Below, one piece after another: positions 1-9,270 of a DNA stretch of 64,000 bases. Under the pieces are notes generated by a model. That model was not told the DNA's origin, did no database searches, and saw only the letters and a program-made list of their open reading frames with translations. The stretch comes from Zizania palustris (lineage: Eukaryota > Streptophyta > Magnoliopsida > Poales > Poaceae): positions 15,810,162 through 15,874,161 of the forward strand of contig JAAALK010000287.1 in NCBI GenBank assembly GCA_019279435.1, written 5' to 3'. Position 1 is the stretch's first letter. The number at the start of each line of letters is the position of its first letter. Position numbers and translations under genes: made by a program.

Positions 1-1931
1 ACGCACCTCAGAATAATACACAGCAGAAAATAAACAGAAGGCCTAAGTCTAAAGGTTTCTAACCTAGAAGCAACTTGATGATAAACAGTGTAAATCTAAA
101 GTAGTGCAACTAGGTAGATGAACAAGTTGTAACAGGCCTAAACTTCTCAATGAAATGATCTAAGAATGTATAAGATGAAAAGAGAAGTTACTGTCCAAAG
201 TTGTCTCCTGTTCGGAACTTGGCGAAGCCCCCTTCGCACGTCGAGGTCTGCTTCGGAGGTTGGTGACGGAGTCTATCCGAAATGCCGAAGGTGTCACTGT
301 CTAGCCTAGTTCGAAGTGGTAAGAGGCGAAGTGTACTTCGGAGCGAAGTAAAACAGTGCCGGAGCCTGGTTCGAAGTGTGTACTTCGAAGACAAGGCTTC
401 GAACACAGCTTCGAACCAAGAGCTTCGGAGCAAAGTGACAAAGTCGGAGCCTGCTTCGAAGTGAGCACTTCGAAGACAAAACTTCGAATACAACTTTGAA
501 CCGAGAGCTTCGAAGCAGAAACTTCGAACAGAAATCTACGAACACAACACACAATCGGACAACCTTCGAACAAGGAAGCGAAGTCTGTCACGCGATAGAA
601 AATCAAGTCCGAAGCTTGCACTCTATCTTCGAACAGGAAAAGCTTCGGAAGGAGAACCGAAGGCTGACACGCCACAAAGAAATCCAAGCGAAGTCTATCA
701 GAAAGGACAAACTTCGAACCCAACTTCGAAGCCTAACAAAGTGTGCACTTCGAACAGATAGATTCGGAGTATGTTTGTTCGAAGTATGCAATGCTGTCCA
801 AACAGGAAGATCTTCGAAGCTAGCAACTCAGACCCAAAAAAAACCGAAGTTCGCAGTTTGAACGACAGCTTTGAAAATGTTAGATCGAAGCCTGCCTCAC
901 GGAGCTGAGGGGCTTCGAACAAAGAAAAATGACTTCGCAGAAACAGTCAAAAAGGCATTTACTCCATTCTGCTTCGATCAAAAAGGCAACACAGTAGAAG
1001 GTAAAAAGCTTGCAGCAAGTACTGTAGCTACAGTAGCAGTACTACTTGCAACAACAAGAACTAGTACTCCCTCTCACGAAGAACAGAAGCAACAGAAGAA
1101 GCTTCTTCTCAAGAAATAAATTCTGCAGCCCGTAGCCACAGCAATAACTCCCCAAACCGAACAAAATGCAACCAATAAATTCACCAGGGACCAAGGATTT
1201 AAAGCATCCAAGGGATTAGAGCCAAAATAACTCACGAACAGAGAGGAGCAAGTCCTGGCGGCGCACACAGGAGAGAGAAACGGGAGACAAAGTGACCCAA
1301 AAGGGTGGATTTGATTTCAGCACAAAAGGGTAGTCCAAACCCTATGGATTGGGGTGCTATTTATAGGCAGCCCAACACTAGGAATATTCTACCAGCCCCT
1401 TAGGGTTTTTACAGACTCAAAAATAAAGGAAAAGACTCTACTGCCCTTAGGAATTTTTACAGACACAACTGACTGACTGTGGGCCTAGAGTTACAGATGA
1501 CATATCCGGAAGCTAAGTTTTCGAAGCTACTACGGCTTCTCTTCTGGATAGTCGGATACAGAATCAACGGTTGTCAGTTTTACGCCGAAACTGACAAAGC
1601 CTCCACCAGCTTTGCACCAGGTACCCGGATTGGGCCGGCCCGACTCCGCAGCTCTCTCAGCCCGGCAATCGCTCACCGCCCGTGTACCTGAGTCAGTCCT
1701 GGTCAACAGCCCAGTGGGTCTTCTACTGCTTCTGGCCCATGCACCCGGATTGGGCCAGCCCGACTTCGCAGCCTCCTCTGCCCGACAGTCGCTCGCTGCC
1801 CGTGTACCTGAGTCACACGCGGCCCATGAAACAGCAGATCTCTACTCTTCTTCAGTCCTTGTTGACTATCGTTGACAATGACTCATCACTTATGGAGCCA
1901 TGAGGCCCACGCTATTTAGCATGGCTCCTCA
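1..1931 (-). repeat. SIRE-A 3' LTR (partial)
   Basis: This is collinear with 9356-11287 at roughly 99.3% identity. In LTR orientation it begins TGAGGAGCCATG at 1931 and continues past the window edge. A TATA box (TATAAATA, minus strand) lies at 1358-1365. Upstream of it, in U3, is an imperfect direct duplication of about 78 bp (about 1618-1695 and 1739-1815). Downstream of it, in the transcribed R/U5 part, is the TTCGAA-rich block at about 300-925. The open frames within the LTR are by-products of that repetition and are not genes. Confidence 0.95.
300..925. repeat. TTCGAA-dense block in the SIRE-A LTR
   Basis: I count about 18 copies of the palindromic hexamer TTCGAA in roughly 620 bp, irregularly spaced, together with many near variants such as TTCGGA and GCGAAG. 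Chance would give less than one. The same block lies in the other LTR at about 9655-10280. It falls downstream of the LTR TATA box, so it should be in the 5' leader of the element's RNA. Confidence 0.85.
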
Positions 1932-1944
1932 ATCTCCCCCTTGA
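1932..1944 (-). promoter_or_regulatory. SIRE-A polypurine tract
   Basis: Directly next to the inner edge of the 3' LTR, the minus strand reads TCAAGGGGGAGAT. This is a standard plus-strand primer for LTR retrotransposons. An identical tract adjoins the SIRE-B LTR at 58941-58953. Confidence 0.9.
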
Positions 1945-3260
1945 TGAGTGCATTGTCAACATTCCTCTTTTCACAGCTCTTCAGCACCTGCGAACAAATG
2001 TGGAAACACGAAAACAAAACACAAGAAAACAAAGAAGAAGAAAAATAAGATAAAAGTTTAACCCTAATGACCAAAAGCCAACCAAAAGCAAGAAAACGGT
2101 CATTATGGTTAACCAAAATGTAAAAGCTCAAAATGAGTGTGATTTCAGAACAACAAGGATATCAACAGAGTAAGAACTCCCCCTTAAACTCTGATCCCAA
2201 ATTTTCTCCCCCTTGTTGACAAGTGAACTCATCAAGCACTCAAAAGAGACACAGACTCCCCCTGAAAAGTAACTCCCCCTCAAAATATGCAGTGAATGCA
2301 ACTGGGGTGCAGGTGGAGTGTAGAAAGCATGCTTCTCAGATATGATTGACTACAAATACAGTATCTAACAGGTATAGCAAAAGAGATACTGTCTAAGACA
2401 CATGGCATGATCAGTGCTAGAGATGATATCTAAAGAAAGTCATTTAGCACGCATTTGTCAATTTTTGCAAATAAAGGCATCACCACATTTTCTAGTAAAC
2501 AAGCAAGGTAAAGCATGAGATGCAGAAGCTAGCTGATATCTACCAAGATAAGCATTGTTCAAAACAAAGTGCTTCAGCAAACTTGTTATCCTTTTAAAGT
2601 TCAGGCTTTTTCATTTTCCTTTGTCATTTGTGCCAAGGGTTATTTGCATGTCAAACCTTATGCTAACCGACCAAGTCAAGCCTAGGCCAGAACTGGACCA
2701 TCAGAAGCTTAAGACATTGGTCTTGGCATACACTACACTGTCCTAGTTCATACCAAAGTGCTATGGTAAGCAGTCTAGAACAATATAATGCGACACAGCA
2801 AACCCACTTGGATCTTTTCAACTTAAGCATAAAAAAGGCATGGAATTTTCATTCCTTTTTGATTTTTATCATTTTTATAGCACATTTTCCATGGTAAAGC
2901 ATAAAGATGTCCAAGTTGCATATCTGCATCTATGTGATGAACTGGCTACAAGGCATGCAACAGATAGCAAAAGCACTCAGCCTACACATGCTAGTTACCA
3001 GAGGCAATGGTGATCATTTTTCAAGTTGAAAGAGTAAAAGCCATGCATATGACAGATATCAGCATATCATTTCAACTGAAGCAAAGCATGATCATCGACA
3101 AGTATTTGAAAGCATGTACCAGCTAGAGTAGGTAGAGCAGTTCAATCATATAACAGAAGCAAGCTCAAAAGTGTGATATGTGAATATGCACGATATGAAC
3201 ACACACCAAAAAAAGACTCAAGAAAAGAGTAAAGAGCAAAGAAAACTGACGCAAAATATC
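1945..3260 (-). other. SIRE-A 3' non-coding region with repeated polypurine motifs
   Basis: No credible frame is present, and no envelope-like gene as some Sireviruses carry. Extra polypurine-like runs (ctccccct or ctccccc) occur at about 2177, 2209, 2256 and 2272. A block at about 2605-2815 is clearly related to 59505-59715 in SIRE-B although the two elements otherwise differ. Multiple polypurine and other conserved motifs in this region have been described for Sireviruses; this is from memory. Confidence 0.75.
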
Positions 3261-6200
3261 CTAAAAAGGATACACAACACCCAAATCCCCTCGTAAACGC
3301 TCAAAGGTAGACTGATCTAGGGGTTTGGTGAAAATGTCAGCCAACTGATGATGGGTATCAACATGAACAAGGTCAATGACACCTTTCTCATATTGATCCT
3401 GCAAGAAGTGAAAGCGCACATCAATGTGTTTGGTTTTTGAATGAAGACACGAGTTTTTCCCTACACTAATAGCACTAGTGCTGTCGCAAAACAATGGAAC
3501 CCTGGTAGGAAAGAACAACCCAAAGTCTCGTAGAGTGGAAATCATCCAAACCATCTGTGAGCAGCAGCTAGCAGCAGCTACATACTCAGCCTCTGTGGTC
3601 GAAAGAGCAACTCCAGATTGCTTTCGAGAAGACCAAGATACAAGGGAAGAACCAAGAAACTGGCAAGTACCGGAAGTCGACTTGCGATCCAACCGGCACC
3701 CACCAAAGTCAGCGTCCGAAAAGCCAGATAACTCAAGAGATGATGATGCTGAATAATAAAGACCAAGATCAGGCGCATAGGTGAGATACCTGAAAATATG
3801 CTTGACAGCCTGCCGATGAGACGCGCGTGGTGAAGACTGAAAACGCGCGCAAAGTCCCACGGCGAACTGTATATCCGGTCTTGTTGCCGTTAAGTACAAC
3901 AGCGAACCGATCATCCCTCGAAACTCTCTCTCATTGACCTTGACACCGCTCTCGTCCTTGTCCAGACCCCCAGAAGTACCCATCGGGGTCATCTGCGGCT
4001 TTAATTCACCACCAAAGTCAAATTTCTTAAGCATGTCACGAGTATACTTACCTTGGTGGATGAAGGTGCCGTCCTTGGTCTGCTTGATCTGAAGACCTAA
4101 AAAGTACTTGAGCTCACCCATGAGGCTCATCTCAAACTCACTGTGCATCTGCTCAGAAAACTTGGACACAAGAGAATCAGTAGTACCGCCAAAAATAATA
4201 TCGTCCACGTAAATCTGAGCAACTAAAAAATCTGAAGCATCTCTGAGCAAGAAAAGAGTTTTGTCCACAGAACCCATCACAAAGCCCTTCCCCAACAAAA
4301 ATTGCTTTAACCGGTCATACCAAGCCCTGGGTGCTTGCTTCAACCCGTATAAAGCTTTATGCAGTTTAAAAACATGTCGAGGAAACTTAGGGTTCTCAAA
4401 ACCGGGAGGTTGCCTAACATAAACTTCCTCCTCTATGAACCCGTTCAGAAAAGCACTCTTAACGTCCATTTGAAAAAGCTTAAAACCCTTTGAAGCGGCA
4501 AAAGCTAAAAGAATGCGAATGGACTCAAGACGGGCAACAGGAGCGAAGGTTTTTTCAAAGTCAATACCTTCCTTCTGGCAATAACCCTGGGCAACCAGTC
4601 GAGCCTTGTTGCGCACCACAACCCCATCTTCACCTTGTTTGTTTTTGAATACCCACTTGGTGCCTATGGGGTTGCATCCTGATGGCGGCTCAACTAGTGT
4701 CCAAACCCGATTGCGAACAAAATTCTCAAGCTCTTCTTGCATAGCATTAATCCAATTAGAATCAGAGAGAGCATGAGAAACATCTCTGGGCTCAAAAGAT
4801 GCAACAAACGCAGATTCAGCAAACACAGCGAGAGAGGCAGAAGAACGCAAAGTCCTCTCAGTCAAATCACCTATGATGAGCTCTGAGGGATGGTCACGCT
4901 GAACTGCTCGGGTTCCCTGGTGATCTGAAGTCACCTCACCGGAGTCAGCAGCTGGCACCTCTGGACTCGACTGAGGGGGCTCGATCGAAGTGGAAGAAGT
5001 GATCAGAGGTCCGCCCTCATCATCAGTCGAAGTCACAGAAGGTGTGGACTCTGCGGGGGATGCAGAAGGTCCACCCTCAACAGCAGCTGGAGTATCCTCA
5101 TCTTCCTCGAAGATGGACTCTCCGAGCTCATCATCACCAGAAAGCTCAAAAGAAGGATTCAAAGAAGGCAAGGACTCATCAAATGAAACCTCACACGTCT
5201 CGACAAGCAGCTGGGATTCGAGGTTCCAAACACGGAAGCCTCGAGAATGCAATGCATAACCAAGAAAAACACCATCCCAGCAACGAGACTCAAACTTGTC
5301 CAAATGCCCTCCCTTCTTGAGCACAAAGCACTTGCAGCCAAATGCTCGCAAGTGGCTCACTTTGGGCTGTCTGCCAAAGCGCAACTCATAAGAGGTCTTA
5401 CCAATGTAAGCTCTAAGAAAAATGCGGTTGGCCAGATAGCAAGCCGTGTTCATGGCTTCAGCCCAAAAACGCCTAGGAGTCCTATGCTCATCGAGCATCG
5501 TCCTGGCCATCTCAACTAGCGTGCGGTTCTTTCGTTCCACAACGCCGTTCTGTGGGGGAGTGTAAGGAGAAGAAAACTGGTGGTCCAGACCCTGATCACC
5601 ACAGAAGCTGACGAACTGAGAGTTCTTGAACTCAGAGCCGTTGTCGGAGCGAATTGCTCGCATCCGACCATTGTTCTCATTCTTCAGCTTCAAAATCAGG
5701 TCATGGACAAATTGAAAAGTTTCATCCTTAGACTCCAAAAAGAAAACCCACGAGAATCGAGAAAAGTCGTCAACAATCACAAGTGCATACCACTTCCCAC
5801 CGACTGAGCGTACCCGAGCTGGACCTACAGTGTCCAAATGTAAAAGCTCGCCTGGATACGATGTCATCACCTGAGTCACAGGTGAGTGAGAAGCGGCAAC
5901 CATTTTCCTATGACGACAGGGATGACAAACTAGATCCTTCTCCATCTTAAGCTTGGGCAATCCTCGGATGAGGTCCATAGAGCTTAACCTGACTAGCAGA
6001 TCAAAACTCAAATGACCTAACCTCCTATGCCACTTCCAGAGCTCAGAAGAAGATCCAGCAATCAAACAGCGAGAAGGGCCAAAAGAACTAGAGAAGTCAA
6101 TTCGAAAAACTTTACCGAAGGGTAAAATTTGACAAACCAAAGACCCTCTAGAATCAACCACAGAAGAATTGCCCTTCTTAAAACGCACTTCCAAACCATC

Positions 6201-6458
6201 CTCAAGAAGTTGCGACACAGAGATTAAATTAAAGTTCAGATTATTGACCAAAGCAACATTCTTTAAAGAGAAATGATCTGAAATGCTGATTGAGCCTATG
6301 CCACTTACTTTCCCTTGACCGTTGTTCCCGAACGTGATATATTCTTTGGAGCTCGGGGGAGTGATACTGGAGAACCATCTGCGATGTCCCGTCATGTGGC
6401 GAGAGCATCCTGAGTCCATGATCCAAACATCCTCCAGTCCCCGGTCCTGCACAATCAA
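3261..6458 (-). CDS. SIRE-A Pol: protease, integrase, reverse transcriptase, RNase H
   Basis: The frame is uninterrupted for 1065 codons. A protease-type DSGCSRHMTG lies at residues 15-24. The integrase zinc finger is H144, H149, C178, C181, and its catalytic D, D, E are D209, D272 and E308 (in VVERKN). The RT motif YVDD is near residue 750, and the RNase H region includes SDADFGG and STTEAEY. The first codon in this span is TTG, so it is not an independent start. The frame opens after a stop at 6495-6497 and overlaps the end of the gag frame by about 40 nt in the -1 register. Expression by frameshifting, or an indel in this copy, is therefore implied. All catalytic residues I can check are present. 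Confidence 0.93.
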   Translation of the reverse strand: MIVQDRGLEDVWIMDSGCSRHMTGHRRWFSSITPPSSKEYITFGNNGQGKVSGIGSISISDHFSLKNVALVNNLNFNLISVSQLLEDGLEVRFKKGNSSVVDSRGSLVCQILPFGKVFRIDFSSSFGPSRCLIAGSSSELWKWHRRLGHLSFDLLVRLSSMDLIRGLPKLKMEKDLVCHPCRHRKMVAASHSPVTQVMTSYPGELLHLDTVGPARVRSVGGKWYALVIVDDFSRFSWVFFLESKDETFQFVHDLILKLKNENNGRMRAIRSDNGSEFKNSQFVSFCGDQGLDHQFSSPYTPPQNGVVERKNRTLVEMARTMLDEHRTPRRFWAEAMNTACYLANRIFLRAYIGKTSYELRFGRQPKVSHLRAFGCKCFVLKKGGHLDKFESRCWDGVFLGYALHSRGFRVWNLESQLLVETCEVSFDESLPSLNPSFELSGDDELGESIFEEDEDTPAAVEGGPSASPAESTPSVTSTDDEGGPLITSSTSIEPPQSSPEVPAADSGEVTSDHQGTRAVQRDHPSELIIGDLTERTLRSSASLAVFAESAFVASFEPRDVSHALSDSNWINAMQEELENFVRNRVWTLVEPPSGCNPIGTKWVFKNKQGEDGVVVRNKARLVAQGYCQKEGIDFEKTFAPVARLESIRILLAFAASKGFKLFQMDVKSAFLNGFIEEEVYVRQPPGFENPKFPRHVFKLHKALYGLKQAPRAWYDRLKQFLLGKGFVMGSVDKTLFLLRDASDFLVAQIYVDDIIFGGTTDSLVSKFSEQMHSEFEMSLMGELKYFLGLQIKQTKDGTFIHQGKYTRDMLKKFDFGGELKPQMTPMGTSGGLDKDESGVKVNEREFRGMIGSLLYLTATRPDIQFAVGLCARFQSSPRASHRQAVKHIFRYLTYAPDLGLYYSASSSLELSGFSDADFGGCRLDRKSTSGTCQFLGSSLVSWSSRKQSGVALSTTEAEYVAAASCCSQMVWMISTLRDFGLFFPTRVPLFCDSTSAISVGKNSCLHSKTKHIDVRFHFLQDQYEKGVIDLVHVDTHHQLADIFTKPLDQSTFERLRGDLGVVYPF

Positions 6459-7228
6459 TGTCTGTAAGTGGGAGCAAATGGTCCGGCACCAGGTTTAGCA
6501 AAAGAGCTAAACCAGTGTCGAGCCATCTGCTCAAAAGATGGAAAGCGAAAACCATCAAAAGAAATTGGACCAAAACGCGGCTCAAGGCGCGGTCCACGGT
6601 TTTGCCTAATCCTACGGCCACGAGGTCCAGAATCGTAGCCAACTCGGTCTGGAATTCTGCCGGAACGAACACCACCACCTGGAGCACCGGCACGAAAACC
6701 GTCTCCTCTACCACCACCTACACGACGCGGCCTGGCCTCCAGCCTCTCCCCGCGCCGAGGAACACGCAGTCTACCACCCTGCTGGTAGAACTGCTCCTGA
6801 TCACTACGAGCCCTCTCTGCTCTCTCAACCCGCTTCCTCCTGAAGCAAAACTCCGCAAGATGCCCGTCTCTCTGACAATACTCACAATGATAGGTAGGCT
6901 TCTTGGGATGTGGTTGAGGCTTGGGATTCTTGGGCTTGGTAGTGTTTGGTGTGGTCTTCTTGGGCTGAGAGGGTCCAGGAAGAGAGTCTAGAGAAGAGTG
7001 GAGGTGTTTGAGCTTAGGAACCCAGATAGGCTTCTTGGGTGGAGCTTTGGGTGGTTCATGGATCACTCCATCCTTGGGCTGACAGGCCTGGGAAGACTCA
7101 GTGGAGTGAGTCTTGGGATATCTCTGCTCTGGAGTCATTTTACTCCACTCCACTGCCCGGCTGATGGCACTCTCAAAGTCAGCCTTGGTGTAGGTGTAAC
7201 CTACCCCAAACCCATCCTGCCTCTTGAA
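6455..7228 (-). CDS. SIRE-A Gag C-terminal extension with second zinc knuckle, after an in-frame TAG
   Basis: This continues the gag reading frame after a single TAG at 7229-7231 and ends at TGA 6455-6457. It contains a CX2CX4HX4C knuckle (CEYCQRDGHLAEFC), then an Arg/Gly-rich basic tail. SIRE-B has the same knuckle context at 63600-63680. The knuckle suggests RNA binding. It could be reached by stop readthrough, or the TAG could be a point mutation. I see no strong readthrough context such as CARYYA after the stop (the next codons are TTC AAG). Confidence 0.7.
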   Translation of the reverse strand, partial: FKRQDGFGVGYTYTKADFESAISRAVEWSKMTPEQRYPKTHSTESSQACQPKDGVIHEPPKAPPKKPIWVPKLKHLHSSLDSLPGPSQPKKTTPNTTKPKNPKPQPHPKKPTYHCEYCQRDGHLAEFCFRRKRVERAERARSDQEQFYQQGGRLRVPRRGERLEARPRRVGGGRGDGFRAGAPGGGVRSGRIPDRVGYDSGPRGRRIRQNRGPRLEPRFGPISFDGFRFPSFEQMARHWFSSFAKPGAGPFAPTYRH

Positions 7229-9205
7229 CTACTGGATCATCATGCCAAGCTGTGGCTCTCTGGCACTGATCCAACTCGGGATAGAACGAAGGTAAAAGTT
7301 CTCATTCTGAGAATCTGCTAGCTCCTCTCTCAAGGAGGCTAGAACCTCCACCTGAGACAAGCAGGTCTCACACTCACTCTCTACTTGGACAGACTTTTCG
7401 ACTTTCAGTTTAATTAATTCCATTCTAAGAGACAGGCAGTTCTCACAAACAGTGGGTGGAACTGACAGTGTCTCAAGCTCTAGCCTAGTCTGGGCAAGCT
7501 CAGCTCTCAACCTCTCTAAATCACCCAGATGCTCATTGCCCTTGGATTTCAGCTCAGCTAAGGCAGCTAGATGCGATGGGCAATCAACACAGGGTGCTAC
7601 GACAGTGGCTTGAGCATCTTTCAGCTCCTGCTGAGCACTTTCAAGCTCAGTGGCCAAAGCGTCCCTCTCATCAACCCTTTCTGTGTACCTGGACTTCAGA
7701 GTCGACAGGTCACACAGAAGCGCCTCACACTTCGGGCACTCACTGCTATCACCCAAGCAAGGGGAAGAAGATAGACTTTCTATTCTACCGTTGGCTACGG
7801 CAAGCTCACTTTCTAACTCGTCTATCCTTTTCTTAGCCCCCCTAAGCAGTTTCTCCCGATACTTCAACTCCTGACGATTGCTTTCAAGTAAATCAACAAT
7901 TTCGCGCTCATAAGATGATACCTTGCTATCGTCGTCGTCGGAGTCGTCGGAGGAGATCTTTTCTTCTCTATCCCCAAGAGCCATGGAGCAGAAGCTCTTG
8001 CGGGATCTTCGGCGCTGGTGTGAGCGGCTCTTCGGCTTGTCTCCGAAGGCCATGAAGCAGAGGCCCGCCGGATCATCCTTGTCCTTCCCCTTCTTGATGG
8101 AGATTTCCTCATCGCTTGAGCTTGATGAAGAGGAAGAGGACGTGGATCTCTTGGAGTAGCTCTTCTCCATCTCGGCGAAGAAGGCCTTGTCGCGCTTCTT
8201 GTTCTCTCGCCGGTAGTCCTTCAGGGCCTTCTTGAAGAACCGAGTCTTCGGCTTGCCCTTGTTGAAGGAGGGGCTCTCATGCTTGCCGGAGTCGTGGAAG
8301 CTGCTGCCGGCGCCCTTCTTGTATCCACTGCGCTTGGGGCAGTCGGCGATGAAGTGTCCTGGATCACCACATTCAAAGCATCCGGATTTTGTGCCGTGTC
8401 TTTTGAACATTCTCTTATCATAGACACGACGCACCCGGTTGTTAAAGAGACACAGATCATCATCTCCCAACAACTCAAGCTGGTCCTCAGTGATAGACAT
8501 CAAAGAGAACCCAGCACAGCTCACAGCAGAGGGATCAACAGAAGGTGTAGCAAGGGCCAGGGATTTTGATCCAGAGCCAGTGAGATTTGATCTCAACTGG
8601 ATATCTACCTCAGTGGCCTTTAGCTTGCTAAATAACTCAGAAATGGTCAAGGTATCGTATGAAGTACTCTCAACGATAGATGATACCTTGATCTCCCAGA
8701 TCTTTGGGTCCAAGGTATGAAGAACCTTGAGCGCCTGCTCGTGATCTGAGACTAACTGAGCACCCTCAGCCTTGTTGTCCCGAAGCTTATTAATGATCGA
8801 CTGAAAGCGACCAAACAAAGCCTCAACAGATTCACCCGGCTTCTGTGTGAAATTCTCATACTCACGCCGGTAGGTCTGATAGAGCCGAGCCTTGACCTGT
8901 GCTGTTCCCTCATGGTGTGCCTTGAGGGTAGCCCAGATCTCTCTCGCAGTGGAGAGATGACTCACTCGCTCAAATTCAGTGGGACCTAAACCAGAAAATA
9001 AAATGTTCACAGCCTTACTGTTGCTCAGATGCTGAGCAATGATACCAGCAGAACCTTGCTCAGTAACTGGCAGAATGACAAACGTGCTGTGAACGCAAAT
9101 GTCCCATATGTCCGAACCCTGGCTCATGAGATAGGCTCGCATGCGAGTCTTCCAATAATTATAGCCATAGGCTTCCAAGGACGGGACCTTGCCAGGAGAC
9201 GTCAT
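7229..9205 (-). CDS. SIRE-A Gag: nucleocapsid and coiled coil
   Basis: Gag forms the virus-like particle and binds genomic RNA. The first ATG is at 9205, about 50 nt after the primer site; two upstream codons are open but begin with GTG. The N-terminal ~200 residues match the Copia gag (UBN2/gag_2) type. A CCHC zinc knuckle, CFECGDPGHFIADC, lies near residue 285. A Ser-rich acidic stretch follows. The C-terminal ~250 residues are a Glu/Leu-rich coiled coil with scattered CxxC pairs, typical of Sirevirus gag. The frame ends at TAG 7229-7231; see the extension entry. Confidence 0.9.
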   Translation of the reverse strand: MTSPGKVPSLEAYGYNYWKTRMRAYLMSQGSDIWDICVHSTFVILPVTEQGSAGIIAQHLSNSKAVNILFSGLGPTEFERVSHLSTAREIWATLKAHHEGTAQVKARLYQTYRREYENFTQKPGESVEALFGRFQSIINKLRDNKAEGAQLVSDHEQALKVLHTLDPKIWEIKVSSIVESTSYDTLTISELFSKLKATEVDIQLRSNLTGSGSKSLALATPSVDPSAVSCAGFSLMSITEDQLELLGDDDLCLFNNRVRRVYDKRMFKRHGTKSGCFECGDPGHFIADCPKRSGYKKGAGSSFHDSGKHESPSFNKGKPKTRFFKKALKDYRRENKKRDKAFFAEMEKSYSKRSTSSSSSSSSSDEEISIKKGKDKDDPAGLCFMAFGDKPKSRSHQRRRSRKSFCSMALGDREEKISSDDSDDDDSKVSSYEREIVDLLESNRQELKYREKLLRGAKKRIDELESELAVANGRIESLSSSPCLGDSSECPKCEALLCDLSTLKSRYTERVDERDALATELESAQQELKDAQATVVAPCVDCPSHLAALAELKSKGNEHLGDLERLRAELAQTRLELETLSVPPTVCENCLSLRMELIKLKVEKSVQVESECETCLSQVEVLASLREELADSQNENFYLRSIPSWISAREPQLGMMIQ

Positions 9206-9256
9206 AGTCACTACTGGGGTTTAGAACCGGTTAAGGTATGGAAAAACCCTAACCTC

Positions 9257-9268
9257 GCTCTGATACCA
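9257..9268 (-). promoter_or_regulatory. SIRE-A primer binding site (initiator Met-tRNA)
   Basis: The minus strand reads TGGTATCAGAGC two bases inside the 5' LTR. This is complementary to the 3' end of plant initiator methionine tRNA, the usual Copia primer. Confidence 0.95.
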
Positions 9269-9270
9269 CT

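Noticed and set aside
188..861. Several overlapping frames on both strands in the LTR (repeated at 9543-10264)
   Set aside because: They are produced by the TTCGAA repetition, lie in an LTR and have no domain.
300..925. Canonical heat-shock element array
   Set aside because: TTC and GAA are mostly adjacent with no 5-bp phasing; only isolated GAAnnTTC pairs fit.
1945..3260. Envelope-like gene of SIRE-A
   Set aside because: No frame longer than about 70 codons and no membrane segments are present between pol and the polypurine tract.
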